A stretch of DNA of 38,253 nucleotides from Blautia schinkii DSM 10518 (GCA_000702025.1 KL370850.1:1-38253); one strand, 5' to 3'; positions 15,402 to 24,215 are shown, numbered from the stretch's first letter. Program-made: numbers and translations. The notes: generated by a model from the letters alone, not told the origin.

Positions 15402-16397
15402 TTAGTGTTCCTCCTTCTTCGGGCAATCCGGATGCAGCAGCCAGCAGGAGGCCTGATGTCCTTCGTTTAAACCGAACATCGGCGGCTGGTTTCCCTTGCA
15501 GAGCTTCATGCACTCCGTACAGCGGCTGGCAAAGGCACAGCCCTTAGGCGGTGCGAAAAGGTCCGGGGGTGTTCCCGGAATGGACACCAGCTTCTCCTCC
15601 CTGTGGGTATCCACGGTGGGAAGACTTTTCAGAAGGGCTCTTGTATAAGGATGGGAGGGATTGTAGAAAATATCGCGTACATTTCCCTCTTCCACTACCT
15701 TTCCGGCATACATGACAGCCACACGGTCCGCCATGTTTGCCACCACACCCAGGTCATGGGTGATCAGGATGATTGCTGTCTTTGTTTCTTCACGGATATG
15801 TGCCAGAAGCTGCATAATCTGCGCCTGGATTGTCACGTCAAGGGCAGTGGTCGGCTCATCGGCGATCAGAAGCTTGGGTTCACATGCCAAAGCCATAGCA
15901 ATCATGGCACGCTGGCGCATACCGCCGGAAAACTCATGAGGATACTGGCGCACTCGCTGTTCTGCATTTGGAATCTGCACCAGCTTCAAAAGCTCCAGCG
16001 CTCTCTTCTCACATTCCTCTGCGGACAGTTTTTTCTTTCTGCGAAGGGTCTCGGTAAGCTGCTTGCCCACACGCATGGTGGGATTCATACAGGTCATCGG
16101 GTCCTGGAAAATCATACTCACAAGCTGGCCGCGGATGTCCTGCATCTCCTTCTCAGAGGCAGCAACGATATCTTTTCCGCAGAGATTGATACTTCCTTCT
16201 TTGATTCTGGCAGGAGGCATGGGATTTAGCTTCATCACAGTCTGGGCAGTCACACTCTTGCCGCAGCCGGACTCGCCTACGATTGCCAGCACCTCGCCTT
16301 CATGTACGGTCATTGACACTCCACGCACAGCATGTACCTCTCCCCCATAAGAATCAAAGGAAACATGGAGATTATCTATTTTCAGTATTTCTTCCAT
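15402..16397 (-). CDS. oppD: Oligopeptide ABC transporter ATPase OppD
   Basis: A 331-aa partner ATPase of OppF. It shows Walker A GESGCGKSVTAQT, signature EFSGGMRQRAMIAMAL, Walker B LLIADEPTTALD and switch H in LITHDLGVV. The C-terminal peptide-transporter extension has CAFASRCTECMKLC. AAGGAGG precedes the ATG. It starts just after oppC, so cotranscription is expected. Confidence 0.94.
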   Translation of the reverse strand: MEEILKIDNLHVSFDSYGGEVHAVRGVSMTVHEGEVLAIVGESGCGKSVTAQTVMKLNPMPPARIKEGSINLCGKDIVAASEKEMQDIRGQLVSMIFQDPMTCMNPTMRVGKQLTETLRRKKKLSAEECEKRALELLKLVQIPNAEQRVRQYPHEFSGGMRQRAMIAMALACEPKLLIADEPTTALDVTIQAQIMQLLAHIREETKTAIILITHDLGVVANMADRVAVMYAGKVVEEGNVRDIFYNPSHPYTRALLKSLPTVDTHREEKLVSIPGTPPDLFAPPKGCAFASRCTECMKLCKGNQPPMFGLNEGHQASCWLLHPDCPKKEEH

Positions 16398-16403
16398 CTT
16401 TTC

Positions 16404-17399
16404 TTACCTCCTTAATTTCGGGTCGAACGCGTCGCGCAGCTGGTCGCCAAGTAAGTTGAACGAAAGCATGGTGAGACAGATAAACAGTGCCGGAATCACA
16501 AGCTGCGACGGATAGGACTGGAACACAGAAATACCGTCATTGGCCATAATTCCCCAGGAGGACTGGGGTGGTGCGATACCAAGACCCAGCATGGAAAGGA
16601 ACGCCTCCACGAAGATTACGTTCGGGATATCCAGGGTAATATTGACAATGATAACACTCAATATATTCGGCACAAGATGCTGTCCGATGATCCGCGAAGG
16701 CTTGGCACCCATGGTCTTGGCGGCGATCACGAACTCCTGCTCGCCAAGACTCAGCACCTGCCCTCGGACAAGCCGCGCCATTCCGGTCCAGCCCGTGAGC
16801 GAATAAGCCAGGATGATCGTGCCGATTCCACGCTCAAAAACAGTCATCAGCAGGATAACGATGATCAGATAGGGAATACCGCTGATAACCTCTACAATAC
16901 GCATCATAATGTTATCCACCGCGCCTCCGAAATATCCGGAGATGCCGCCGTAAACAACGCCTACCAGACAGTCGATCAGTGCAACCACGATGGCTACGGT
17001 AAGGGACACACGAGCGCCGTACCAGGAACGCACAAAAATGTCACGGCCCAGAGCGTCAGTACCAAACAGATGTGTCTTGCCGTTATTCGGGTCCTGGAAC
17101 ATCATAGGCTGGTTGCTGTATGCAACATTCTGGTCAGAATAATTAAACGGACTTAACATCGGCGCAAAAATAGCACCCAGGATCAAAAGGCCTAAGATAA
17201 TCAGACAGACTACGGCCACTTTACTCTTCTTAATTCTCTGGAAAGCGTCCTTCCAGAAGCTGATGGAGGGGCGGACAATGGATTCCATGGCCCCGGTGTC
17301 TACGCCTACCTGTTCAAAGGCTTCCGCGCTTATTTTTCCACTGACGTCATACACAGACTCCTGCTGAACCGCAATCGGTTTCTTTTTCTTTTTAAACAT
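16404..17399 (-). CDS. oppC: Oligopeptide ABC transporter permease OppC
   Basis: A 331-aa inner-membrane permease. About 75 N-terminal residues precede the first membrane segment (VAVVCLIILGLLILGAIFAPML, about 75-95), as in OppC proteins. DPFK-type EAA-loop residues follow in the region VIAAKTMGAKPSRIIGQH. Several membrane segments end near 320. GGAGGAAAGGAG precedes the ATG. It forms the pore with OppB. Confidence 0.93.
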   Translation of the reverse strand: MFKKKKKPIAVQQESVYDVSGKISAEAFEQVGVDTGAMESIVRPSISFWKDAFQRIKKSKVAVVCLIILGLLILGAIFAPMLSPFNYSDQNVAYSNQPMMFQDPNNGKTHLFGTDALGRDIFVRSWYGARVSLTVAIVVALIDCLVGVVYGGISGYFGGAVDNIMMRIVEVISGIPYLIIVILLMTVFERGIGTIILAYSLTGWTGMARLVRGQVLSLGEQEFVIAAKTMGAKPSRIIGQHLVPNILSVIIVNITLDIPNVIFVEAFLSMLGLGIAPPQSSWGIMANDGISVFQSYPSQLVIPALFICLTMLSFNLLGDQLRDAFDPKLRR

Positions 17400-17402
17400 G
17401 TT

Positions 17403-18356
17403 CTACTCCTTTCCTCCTGTCAATTTCACTCTCGGATCAATAAAGCCGTAAATCAGATCCACAACGAGATTGGCAAGTATCAGGAATGTCCCGTAGAAAA
17501 TCGTCGTACCGGATATGACCGTATAATTGTTCGTCTGCACACTCTGGACAAAGTATTTTCCAAGTCCCGGGATAGAGAAAATATTCTCCACAACAAAGGC
17601 TCCCGTGAGCACAGATGCCACAAGCGGTCCCATAACCGTAACAACAGGCATAATCGCATTACGAACCGCGTGCAGCCAGATGATCTGACGCTGCTTGAGT
17701 CCTTTCGCCTTGGCGGTTTTAATATAGTCCTGGTTGAGCACATCCAGCATACTGGTACGCATCAGACGGCTGATGGTAGCCATGGAGCTGAATGCCAGGG
17801 CAAAGGCAGGCAGTATCTTACTGTTGGCAGTCGTCCAGCCCATAATAGCAAAAACCTGGGTTCCTGTGGCCTGATATAATTTCAGTCCCAGGAAATACTG
17901 GAGCAGGGAACCGATGATAAAAGAGGGAACAGACACGCCAATCAATGCAAGAAACATAGATGCGCTGTCCCAGACCGTACCACGTTTGATAGCGGCCACA
18001 ATTCCCAGAAGGATACCGATAATGAAAGCAAAAATCAGGGAGCGGATACCAAGCTCCAGAGACACCGGGAATGCCTGCTTGATGATATCAGTCACCAGAC
18101 GGCCGTCCGGCACAGATGCACCCAGATCGCCGCTCAGAACATTGCCCACATAGATAAAAAACTGCTGCAGCAGTGGCTTGTCAAGGCCATACTTCACATT
18201 CAGCGCCTCCTTCACGGATTCCGGGATTGCCTTAGGTCCGGTGAAAGGATCGCCAGGAAGCAGGTGCATTAAAGTAAAGGTCAAGGCTATCAATACAAAA
18301 ATCGTGATTACCGCGTAACCGATTCGTTTGATGATGTATCGTACTCTGTTTGACAC
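17403..18356 (-). CDS. oppB: Oligopeptide ABC transporter permease OppB
   Basis: A 317-aa inner-membrane permease. The first membrane segment AVITIFVLIALTFTLMHLLPGDPF (split here only in description) begins near residue 14, as in OppB. The EAA loop appears as YIKTAKAKGLKQRQIIWLHA. The start codon is GTG at 18356, preceded by AAAGGAAG. It is separated from oppA by 211 bp that contain two hairpins, the usual arrangement that keeps the binding protein more abundant than the membrane parts. Confidence 0.93.
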   Translation of the reverse strand: MSNRVRYIIKRIGYAVITIFVLIALTFTLMHLLPGDPFTGPKAIPESVKEALNVKYGLDKPLLQQFFIYVGNVLSGDLGASVPDGRLVTDIIKQAFPVSLELGIRSLIFAFIIGILLGIVAAIKRGTVWDSASMFLALIGVSVPSFIIGSLLQYFLGLKLYQATGTQVFAIMGWTTANSKILPAFALAFSSMATISRLMRTSMLDVLNQDYIKTAKAKGLKQRQIIWLHAVRNAIMPVVTVMGPLVASVLTGAFVVENIFSIPGLGKYFVQSVQTNNYTVISGTTIFYGTFLILANLVVDLIYGFIDPRVKLTGGKE

Positions 18357-18461
18357 GTTTTTACTTCCTTTCTTTTGTTTTTTTGCAGCTATCCGGTACC
18401 ATTTTAGTTACGGCTTCGCCGGATATTCTACCGGACAGTTGCTGTAATTTTTTTAAGCATA

Positions 18462-18516
18462 TTGCTTATGTAAAACACCAACCGCGCGCATACGGATTCG
18501 TGTTTTACATAAGCAA
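18462..18516 (-). promoter_or_regulatory. Intercistronic hairpin between oppA and oppB
   Basis: TTGCTTATGTAAAACAC (18462-18478) is the perfect reverse complement of 18500-18516, with a 21-nt loop. A second stem, AGCTGTTG/CAACAGCT (18522-18529 with 18540-18547), lies just upstream on the minus strand. Neither is followed by a T-run, so they more probably stabilise the oppA mRNA 3' end, or partly stop transcription, than terminate fully. Confidence 0.75.
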
Positions 18517-18567
18517 ACAGAAGCTGTTGTCTGTGTCGGCAACAGCTCCTATCTGCTTCTTTCATAT

Positions 18568-20199
18568 TTATTTAGCGATAGTCGCACCATCCTGGAAGTC
18601 GAATTCCTGGAAGCCTGTACGTGTCATTCCCTGAAGCTTGTCAGATACCGCATATGAGACTGCTGAGAAGTATAACGGGAATACCGGAGCATCTGTAGAA
18701 ACCAGAAGGGTCTCTGCCTGAATAAGCATATCCTGACGTTTCACCGGATCTACTTCCTTCATAGCGTCTGCAATCAGCTTATCATATTCTTCGCTGGAAT
18801 ATTTACCATAGTTGTTTCCGTTTTCGGTGGTAAACATATCCAGATATGTCATAGCATCGTTATAGTCCGGTGCCCAACCTGCGAATACGATATCAAAGTC
18901 TCCGTCTGTCATAGCCTGGAGACGAGCCTTGAACGGCATTGGAGAAATATCTACAGTAATGCCGAGAGCCTGTTTCCACTGCTCCTGATAGAAAGCACTT
19001 TCTTTCTGAGCCTGGGTGGTATCGTCCGTGATCAGACTGATCTTGAACTCATCTGCTGTCATGCCTGCTTCTGCAAGACCTTCCTCGAACAAAGCCTTAG
19101 CCTGCTCTGCATCATAGGTAACCAGATTTCCACGTGCTTCTGAATAAAGTTTATTCTCCGCACCATTGATGCCTGTAGGAACAATACCTGTTGCCGGAAG
19201 GGAACCGTCCTTACGAACATTGTCGCATAAGCTCTGCAGGTCGATTGCCATACCAAGAGCCTGACGGATCTTCGCGTTGTCAAGGCCCTTCACCTTTGTG
19301 TTGTACTGGAAGTACCAGTTTCCGTTATCCACATAGGCCTTTGTCTCAAAGCCTTCGTTTGCAAACTGCTCAATCTGCTCGCCGCTTAAGTTAAAGCAGT
19401 CAAGCTGTCCTGCCTTGAATGCGTTCATACGGGCATTGGTATCTTTCATCATCAGGTATTTTACCTTCGGGATGCTGATGTCGGCTGCGCCGTAGTATTC
19501 TTCGTTTTTCTCAAGAGTAACGTGGTCGTCATGTACCCACTCTGCAATCTTGTAAGCGCCGTTTGTAACGATGGAGTCTGCCTCTTTGGCATATTTGTCA
19601 GCGCCGATTTCTTCATAAGCCTTCTGGTTTAACGGATAGAAGGATGCGAAGGAAAACAGATGCAGTGCGTATGGAATCGGGTTCTCGAACTGCACTTCCA
19701 GAGTATAATCATCGATAGCCTTAACGCCCATCTCAGACTCGTCCATAGTGCCGTCAAATACTGCCTGTCCGTTCTTTATATTCTGATATACGATAAAGCC
19801 GTAAGCAGATGCTGTCTCCGGTTTGGAAATCATATGCCATGCATATACGAAGTCATTTGCGGTGACAGGTTCGCCGTTTGACCATTTGCCGTCCTCTCTC
19901 AGATGAAGAGTGTAAGTGGTTCCATCCTCACTCACGTCCCAGGATTCTGCTAAATCCGGCTGCGGGATGTCATTCTCATCCAGTTTGGTAAGACCTGCCA
20001 TTGTCATACGGAGAATATTTCCGGAAGCAACGTCTGTTGTAAGCAGGGAGTTTAATTCTGGCGGCTCTGCACGCATGTCTATAGTTACCATGTCTTCGTC
20101 AGGGGTTCCCGGATACAGGGAAGCCGCACTTGAGGTTACAGCGGTGGATACCACCATTGCGCAGGCTAAAGCTGCTGCAAGTACTTTTTTAAATCTCAT
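18568..20199 (-). CDS. oppA: Oligopeptide ABC transporter substrate-binding protein OppA
   Basis: A 543-aa exported peptide-binding protein, SBP_bac_5 type. An N-terminal signal peptide (MRFKKVLAAALACAMVVSTAV) is followed by a mature protein starting near SLYPGTPDEDMVTIDMR. Family features include AEPPELNSL, WSNGEPVTANDFVYAWH and the C-terminal FDIVFAGWAPDYNDAMTYL. Most Gram-positive OppA proteins are lipoproteins. Here the only signal-region Cys sits in LAC at residue 12, too early for a good lipobox, so anchoring is uncertain. AGGAGGAGATTTGA precedes the ATG. It is the first gene of the opp operon. Confidence 0.93.
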   Translation of the reverse strand: MRFKKVLAAALACAMVVSTAVTSSAASLYPGTPDEDMVTIDMRAEPPELNSLLTTDVASGNILRMTMAGLTKLDENDIPQPDLAESWDVSEDGTTYTLHLREDGKWSNGEPVTANDFVYAWHMISKPETASAYGFIVYQNIKNGQAVFDGTMDESEMGVKAIDDYTLEVQFENPIPYALHLFSFASFYPLNQKAYEEIGADKYAKEADSIVTNGAYKIAEWVHDDHVTLEKNEEYYGAADISIPKVKYLMMKDTNARMNAFKAGQLDCFNLSGEQIEQFANEGFETKAYVDNGNWYFQYNTKVKGLDNAKIRQALGMAIDLQSLCDNVRKDGSLPATGIVPTGINGAENKLYSEARGNLVTYDAEQAKALFEEGLAEAGMTADEFKISLITDDTTQAQKESAFYQEQWKQALGITVDISPMPFKARLQAMTDGDFDIVFAGWAPDYNDAMTYLDMFTTENGNNYGKYSSEEYDKLIADAMKEVDPVKRQDMLIQAETLLVSTDAPVFPLYFSAVSYAVSDKLQGMTRTGFQEFDFQDGATIAK

Positions 20200-20235
20200 T
20201 CAAATCTCCTCCTTTATAGTAGTTTATACCATCCT

Positions 20236-20265
20236 ATTGTACCCCCCCTCCGAGGTAAAAATCAA
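20236..20265 (-). promoter_or_regulatory. oppA: oppA promoter
   Basis: On the minus strand, TTGATT (20260-20265), an 18-nt spacer containing seven G, then TACAAT (20236-20241), about 37 nt before the oppA start. Confidence 0.6.
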
Positions 20266-20325
20266 GTGTAAAATTCTTCTATGCACAAACACGTTTCCGT
20301 GGCATACAAACATAGGCCTAAAAAA

Positions 20326-20346
20326 CCCTCCGGGGCTGCCGGAGGG
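20326..20346 (-). terminator. Terminator of the branching-enzyme homologue
   Basis: On the minus strand CCCTCCGG, a 5-nt loop, CCGGAGGG and then TTTTTT form a classical intrinsic terminator 20 nt after the stop codon at 20366. Confidence 0.93.
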
Positions 20347-20365
20347 CTATGATTATTACATGTAG

Positions 20366-22693
20366 TTATTCTGGCTTATTCTTTTTTGTAGTACGTTTTG
20401 CCGGAGATTTCACAACTGTTTTCTTCGTAACTTTGTTAGCAGCTATAAATGCAGACTCCTCTGCTGTATCTGTTACTGGCTTTGCAGCAGCTTTCTCTGG
20501 CACCTTTGCGGTGGACTTTGCAGCAGCTTTCTTCGCTGCCTCTGCGGTCGGCTTCATGACAGTTTTCCCCGCTGTCTTTACAGTCGGTTTCGCAGCAGGC
20601 TTCTCCGCCGGACTGCATGAGAACACAGTGACGCCTAATGCGGGAACCTTCACACGGATGGAATACTCGCGCTCATCGCACTCATCCTTTTTGGCAGTTT
20701 TTATTCTCGGGTTTACCACGCCCTCCCCGCCATATTTCTTCTGGTCGCTGTTATACACCTCTTTATATTTGCCATAGAAAGGCACGCCAACCTGGTAATT
20801 TTCATATGGAACTTCTGCAAAATTACAAACGGCAAGAAGCGTCTCCTCCGGCTTATCTGTCCTGCGCATAAAGGTGAGCACATTCTCCTCATACTTCATT
20901 AACTGCACCCACTCGAATCCGTCGTAATCATCATCCTTCGCATAAAGTGCAGGCTGAGAACAGTAAAGAGCATTCAAATCCTTAATGCAGCCCTTAAGCT
21001 CCGCGGCCGCATCTTTATCCGGGGCCATCATCTTACAGCCCGGATGCAGCATCATATAAGAATAGGCAGCCCGTACCTGTGCAAGCTTCTGGGCTTCCGA
21101 GCCGGGAAGCTTTTCCAAAAACGCGTTCAGGTCTCCCACATCTCTACGCCCCAGGGTGAGCACATAATGTTCGCAGTAAGCATACACCATGGAAAGTGTA
21201 AGCTGGTCGTGATAATCACGGCGTTTGTCAGGAGCAGCGCTCAGATACGTAAGGAAATCCTTTGTCCAGCCCCCGCTCCATTTATAATCAAATCCCAGAT
21301 GGTCATTATCCACACTGTCCGTAAGCTCAGGCCAAAGACCGTCCTCCTGGGCGATCAGCAGCACTCCGGGATTACGCTTTTTCACAATGGAATTCAAATG
21401 CTTGAGAAACTCCACCGCATGCAGGTTCTCATTACTCCCGTAAAGATTCGGCACCCACTCTCCCGGATTTCTGCCGTAGTCCAGGTAAAGCATGGCGTCC
21501 ACATCATCCATCCGAAGCCCATCCACATGATAGATTTCCATCCAGAAGCACGCATTGGCTATGAGGAAATCCTTAACCATGGGGCTGGCATAATTGTAGA
21601 GCATCGTACCCCAAAACGGATGGACAGCCATGTCCGGATCCTGTATTTCATAAAGCGGCGTGCCGTCAAAAGCCTCCATTCCGCCCTCAAAGCGAGGAAA
21701 CTGTGCAGGAGTCCAGTCTAATATCACACCTACACCCGCCTGATGCAGCATGTCCACAAGCTTCTGAAAATCCACCGGAGAGCCAAAACGGGTGGTAGGC
21801 GCATAATAATTAGATGTGGAATACCCCTTGGTACCTTCGTCCAGATATTCCATCACAGGCAGAAACTCCACATGGGTGTATGCCGTCTCAGCGAGAAAAG
21901 CAGCCAGCTCCTCTGCCGAAGCCCAGTCTGTCAGACTTGTCTCATAAATGGATACAGGCTGGCGTCGGTCTGTGTATCTGCTCCGCCCCTTCATCCACTC
22001 ACCGTCATTCCAAGTAAATTCACTCAAATCTGCCACTACGGACGTACAGGAGGGCGGTACCTGTGAGGCCGCGGCATAGGGGTCTGCCTTTAAAAGCAGA
22101 GCGCCTCCTTTAATTTTAATCTCGTATTTATAAGAATCTCCGGCTTTCACACCGGGTACAAACAATTCAAAAATCCCCGACATGGGCATCCGGTGCATCA
22201 TATGGCAGCGCCCGTCCCAGTTATTGAAATCTCCCACCACGCTCACACGCATGGCATTGGGCGCCCACACTGCGAAATACGTACCCTTCACCTGATTGAC
22301 GGTCATGGGGTGCGCGCCAAGCTTCTTGTATGCCTCGTAATATACGCCCGCGCAGAACGCTTTTTCTTCCTCCTCGGAAATCTGTCCGGGAAAAGCGTAG
22401 GAATCATAAAACTCTTGCGTCTTTTCTCCACGCTGCACTTTAAAACGATAGCGGGGGATTTTTCTCCCCGGAATAAGCGCCGCGAAATATCCCGCATCAT
22501 CCTCTAATTCCATCGGGTAAGACTGCCTGCCCGCAAGCACCTGCACACTGTCCGCACCCGGGAAAAATCCCTGCACCAGCACTCCGTCAGGTGTCAGCCT
22601 GGGGCTCATCACGTCCTTGGGAGAAGCCTCCTCTGCGTAAACTACCGCCTCAATCCTCGGCCAATCCATATAGCTGTAAACTTTCTCTGTCAT
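20366..22693 (-). CDS. Glycogen-branching-enzyme (GlgB/GH13) homologue, probably catalytically inactive, with Lys/Ala-rich tail
   Basis: A 775-aa protein. Residues about 1-100 are an N-terminal beta domain, 125-225 a CBM48 (YKKLGAHP, WAPNAMRVSVVGDFNNWD), 245-600 a GH13 barrel aligning along its length with GlgB, 605-695 a C-terminal beta domain, and 697-775 a low-complexity Lys/Ala/Pro/Thr tail. Key residues differ from GlgB. The region I His is Gln (DWTPAQFP, near 326-333). The nucleophile Asp is kept (DGLRMD, 396). The acid/base Glu of IAED is Gln (IAQED, 449, with Glu next to it). SHDEVVH is replaced by GRRDVGD (about 515-521), losing the third catalytic Asp. A glycan-binding or scaffold role is likelier than branching. 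The ATG at 22693 follows GGGAGGT. It is monocistronic, with its own terminator. Confidence 0.9.
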   Translation of the reverse strand: MTEKVYSYMDWPRIEAVVYAEEASPKDVMSPRLTPDGVLVQGFFPGADSVQVLAGRQSYPMELEDDAGYFAALIPGRKIPRYRFKVQRGEKTQEFYDSYAFPGQISEEEEKAFCAGVYYEAYKKLGAHPMTVNQVKGTYFAVWAPNAMRVSVVGDFNNWDGRCHMMHRMPMSGIFELFVPGVKAGDSYKYEIKIKGGALLLKADPYAAASQVPPSCTSVVADLSEFTWNDGEWMKGRSRYTDRRQPVSIYETSLTDWASAEELAAFLAETAYTHVEFLPVMEYLDEGTKGYSTSNYYAPTTRFGSPVDFQKLVDMLHQAGVGVILDWTPAQFPRFEGGMEAFDGTPLYEIQDPDMAVHPFWGTMLYNYASPMVKDFLIANACFWMEIYHVDGLRMDDVDAMLYLDYGRNPGEWVPNLYGSNENLHAVEFLKHLNSIVKKRNPGVLLIAQEDGLWPELTDSVDNDHLGFDYKWSGGWTKDFLTYLSAAPDKRRDYHDQLTLSMVYAYCEHYVLTLGRRDVGDLNAFLEKLPGSEAQKLAQVRAAYSYMMLHPGCKMMAPDKDAAAELKGCIKDLNALYCSQPALYAKDDDYDGFEWVQLMKYEENVLTFMRRTDKPEETLLAVCNFAEVPYENYQVGVPFYGKYKEVYNSDQKKYGGEGVVNPRIKTAKKDECDEREYSIRVKVPALGVTVFSCSPAEKPAAKPTVKTAGKTVMKPTAEAAKKAAAKSTAKVPEKAAAKPVTDTAEESAFIAANKVTKKTVVKSPAKRTTKKNKPE

Positions 22694-22785
22694 ATTCACT
22701 ACCTCCCGTAGGCCCATTTCGTAATCTGATCGGGATGGTTACGCATCCAACTCAGTAAATGCGCGAACCTGTCCGTTCTGTTACC

Positions 22786-22791
22786 ATTTTA
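22786..22791 (-). promoter_or_regulatory. Candidate -10 box of the branching-enzyme homologue
   Basis: TAAAAT on the minus strand with a weak TTTATT 17 nt upstream, about 90 nt before the start codon. The -35 box is poor. Confidence 0.35.
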
Positions 22792-22823
22792 TCATTTTTG
22801 TCCATAAAAATAAAGAAATTTGT

Positions 22824-22852
22824 TTGACAAAACCAGCCTACTGCGATAAATT
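22824..22852 (+). promoter_or_regulatory. Promoter of the PfkB-family kinase gene
   Basis: A perfect TTGACA (22824-22829), a 17-nt spacer and TAAATT (22847-22852). Just downstream, GCCATATA (22862-22869) and TATATGGC (22882-22889) form an inverted repeat with a 12-nt gap, placed where an operator or a 5' leader hairpin would sit. Confidence 0.8.
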
Positions 22853-22915
22853 GAAATAAACGCCATATAACTGACAATTCATATATGGCTTTAGGAACCA
22901 AAGGAGGTTTTCAAT

Positions 22916-23890
22916 ATGGAAAACAAATTATTTGACGTAACCGCAATCGGCGAACTGCTGATCGACTTCACAGAGAACGGCGAGAGCTCCCAGGGCAACC
23001 CCCTTCTGGAAGCAAACCCCGGCGGCGCTCCCTGCAACGTGCTTGCCATGCTGGAACGCCTCGGTAAAAAGACAGCATTTATTGGTAAGGTAGGCAAGGA
23101 TATGTTCGGAGCACAGCTTAAGAAGGCTGTGGAGGAAGTGGGGATTGATACCCGCAACCTGATCATTGACGAGGAAGTACATACAACACTTGCTTTTGTG
23201 CATACTTATCCGGACGGCGACCGCGATTTTTCTTTTTACCGCAATCCGGGCGCTGATATGATGCTTACCAAGGATGAGGTACAGAAAGACTTAATTGCCA
23301 ATTCTAGTATTTTTCATTTCGGCACGCTTTCCTCTACTCACGAGGGCGTAAGGGAGGCTACCAGACATGCGCTTGAAATCGCGAAAGAGTCCGGCTGCAT
23401 CATTACCTTTGACCCAAATCTGCGCCCGCCGCTGTGGAAGTCTCTTGACGATGCCAAGGCTGAGATTGAGTACGGTATGACGAAGTGTGATGTTTTGAAA
23501 ATTTCGGATAACGAAGTGGAATTCCTTTTCGGAACCACAGACTATGACAAGGGTGCTGCCCTTATCCGTGAGAAATATAATATTCCATTGGTGCTCATTA
23601 CTATGGGCAAAGATGGAAGCCGTGCTTACTATAAGGATCTGCGAGTTGAGTCTGCACCGTTCCTTCAGGATAACACCATTGAGACTACAGGCGCAGGCGA
23701 TACTTTCTGTGCCAGTGCTCTTAATTATGTGCTGGAGCATGGGCTTGAGGGGCTTACTGAGGAAAATCTTATGGAGCTGCTCACTTTTGCAAACGCTGCG
23801 GCTTCGCTTATTACCACCCGTAAAGGTGCGCTGCGTGTGATGCCGTCACGGCAGGATGTGCTTGATTTTATCGCCGCTCGGGGGCGTTGA
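22916..23890 (+). CDS. PfkB-family sugar kinase (fructokinase type)
   Basis: A 324-aa cytoplasmic kinase that transfers phosphate from ATP to a sugar hydroxyl, most like bacterial fructokinases (ScrK type). PfkB signatures are visible: GGAPCNVLAMLERLG with GKVGKDMFG near residues 38-65, and TTGAGDTFCASALNYV near 260, containing the catalytic Asp. AAGGAGGTTTTCAAT precedes the ATG. It has a strong promoter and is divergent from the branching-enzyme homologue. No sucrose or fructan genes adjoin it, so the exact sugar is not proven. It is single and followed by the large folded repeat. Confidence 0.88.
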   Translation: MENKLFDVTAIGELLIDFTENGESSQGNPLLEANPGGAPCNVLAMLERLGKKTAFIGKVGKDMFGAQLKKAVEEVGIDTRNLIIDEEVHTTLAFVHTYPDGDRDFSFYRNPGADMMLTKDEVQKDLIANSSIFHFGTLSSTHEGVREATRHALEIAKESGCIITFDPNLRPPLWKSLDDAKAEIEYGMTKCDVLKISDNEVEFLFGTTDYDKGAALIREKYNIPLVLITMGKDGSRAYYKDLRVESAPFLQDNTIETTGAGDTFCASALNYVLEHGLEGLTEENLMELLTFANAAASLITTRKGALRVMPSRQDVLDFIAARGR

Positions 23891-23947
23891 TTCTGATTTT
23901 TTGATTTTTCTAGTTTTTTATTTTATCATTTTCCGATTTCCCGGGGA

Positions 23948-23962
23948 GTTGTTGAACGGTGA
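23948..23962 (+). repeat. Extra copy of the repeat-family left end
   Basis: GTTGTTGAACGGTGA here is repeated exactly at 23984-23998, 36 bp downstream, where it opens the full folded element. It looks like a leftover left end from an earlier or nested copy. Confidence 0.75.
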
Positions 23963-23983
23963 ATAGGAGGAGTAACTCGGATG

Positions 23984-24215
23984 GTTGTTGAACGGTGAAC
24001 GGGAGGGGGATCCGTGCGGGGAGCTGGCGTTGTCTTGTCAGGCATGCTCGCTTCCCCTCAACTAATCGGTAACTGCGACTAAGCCGCTCGAGAAGAGCTC
24101 TCGCGGCTAAGTCTCCGTAACCGCTGGATTTTCGGGCGCGCTTCCGCAAAATGCCTGACAAGACAACGCCAGCTCCCCGCACGGATCCCCCTCCCGCTCA
24201 CCTTCCACTACGTTT
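23984..24215 (+). repeat. Folded intergenic repeat, copy 2 (full length)
   Basis: GTTGTTGAACGGTGA opens a 52-bp stem: 23994-24045 pairs with 24151-24202 with a single mismatch. The 105-nt core between the arms folds further: CGG at 24067-24069 with CCG at 24121-24123, a GACTAAGCCGC/GCGGCTAAGTC stem with one mismatch, and GAG at 24090-24092 with CTC at 24098-24100 at the tip. After the right arm come TTCCACTA and CGTT (24212-24215), which can pair with the left AACG. Apparent reading frames here are by-products of the palindrome. It lies between the convergent kinase and MocR genes. Confidence 0.9.

Noticed and set aside
23910..24182. Open reading frame through the large folded repeat (minus strand)
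   Set aside because: It is produced by the two arms of the palindrome, has low-complexity Arg/Leu composition and no ribosome-binding site.
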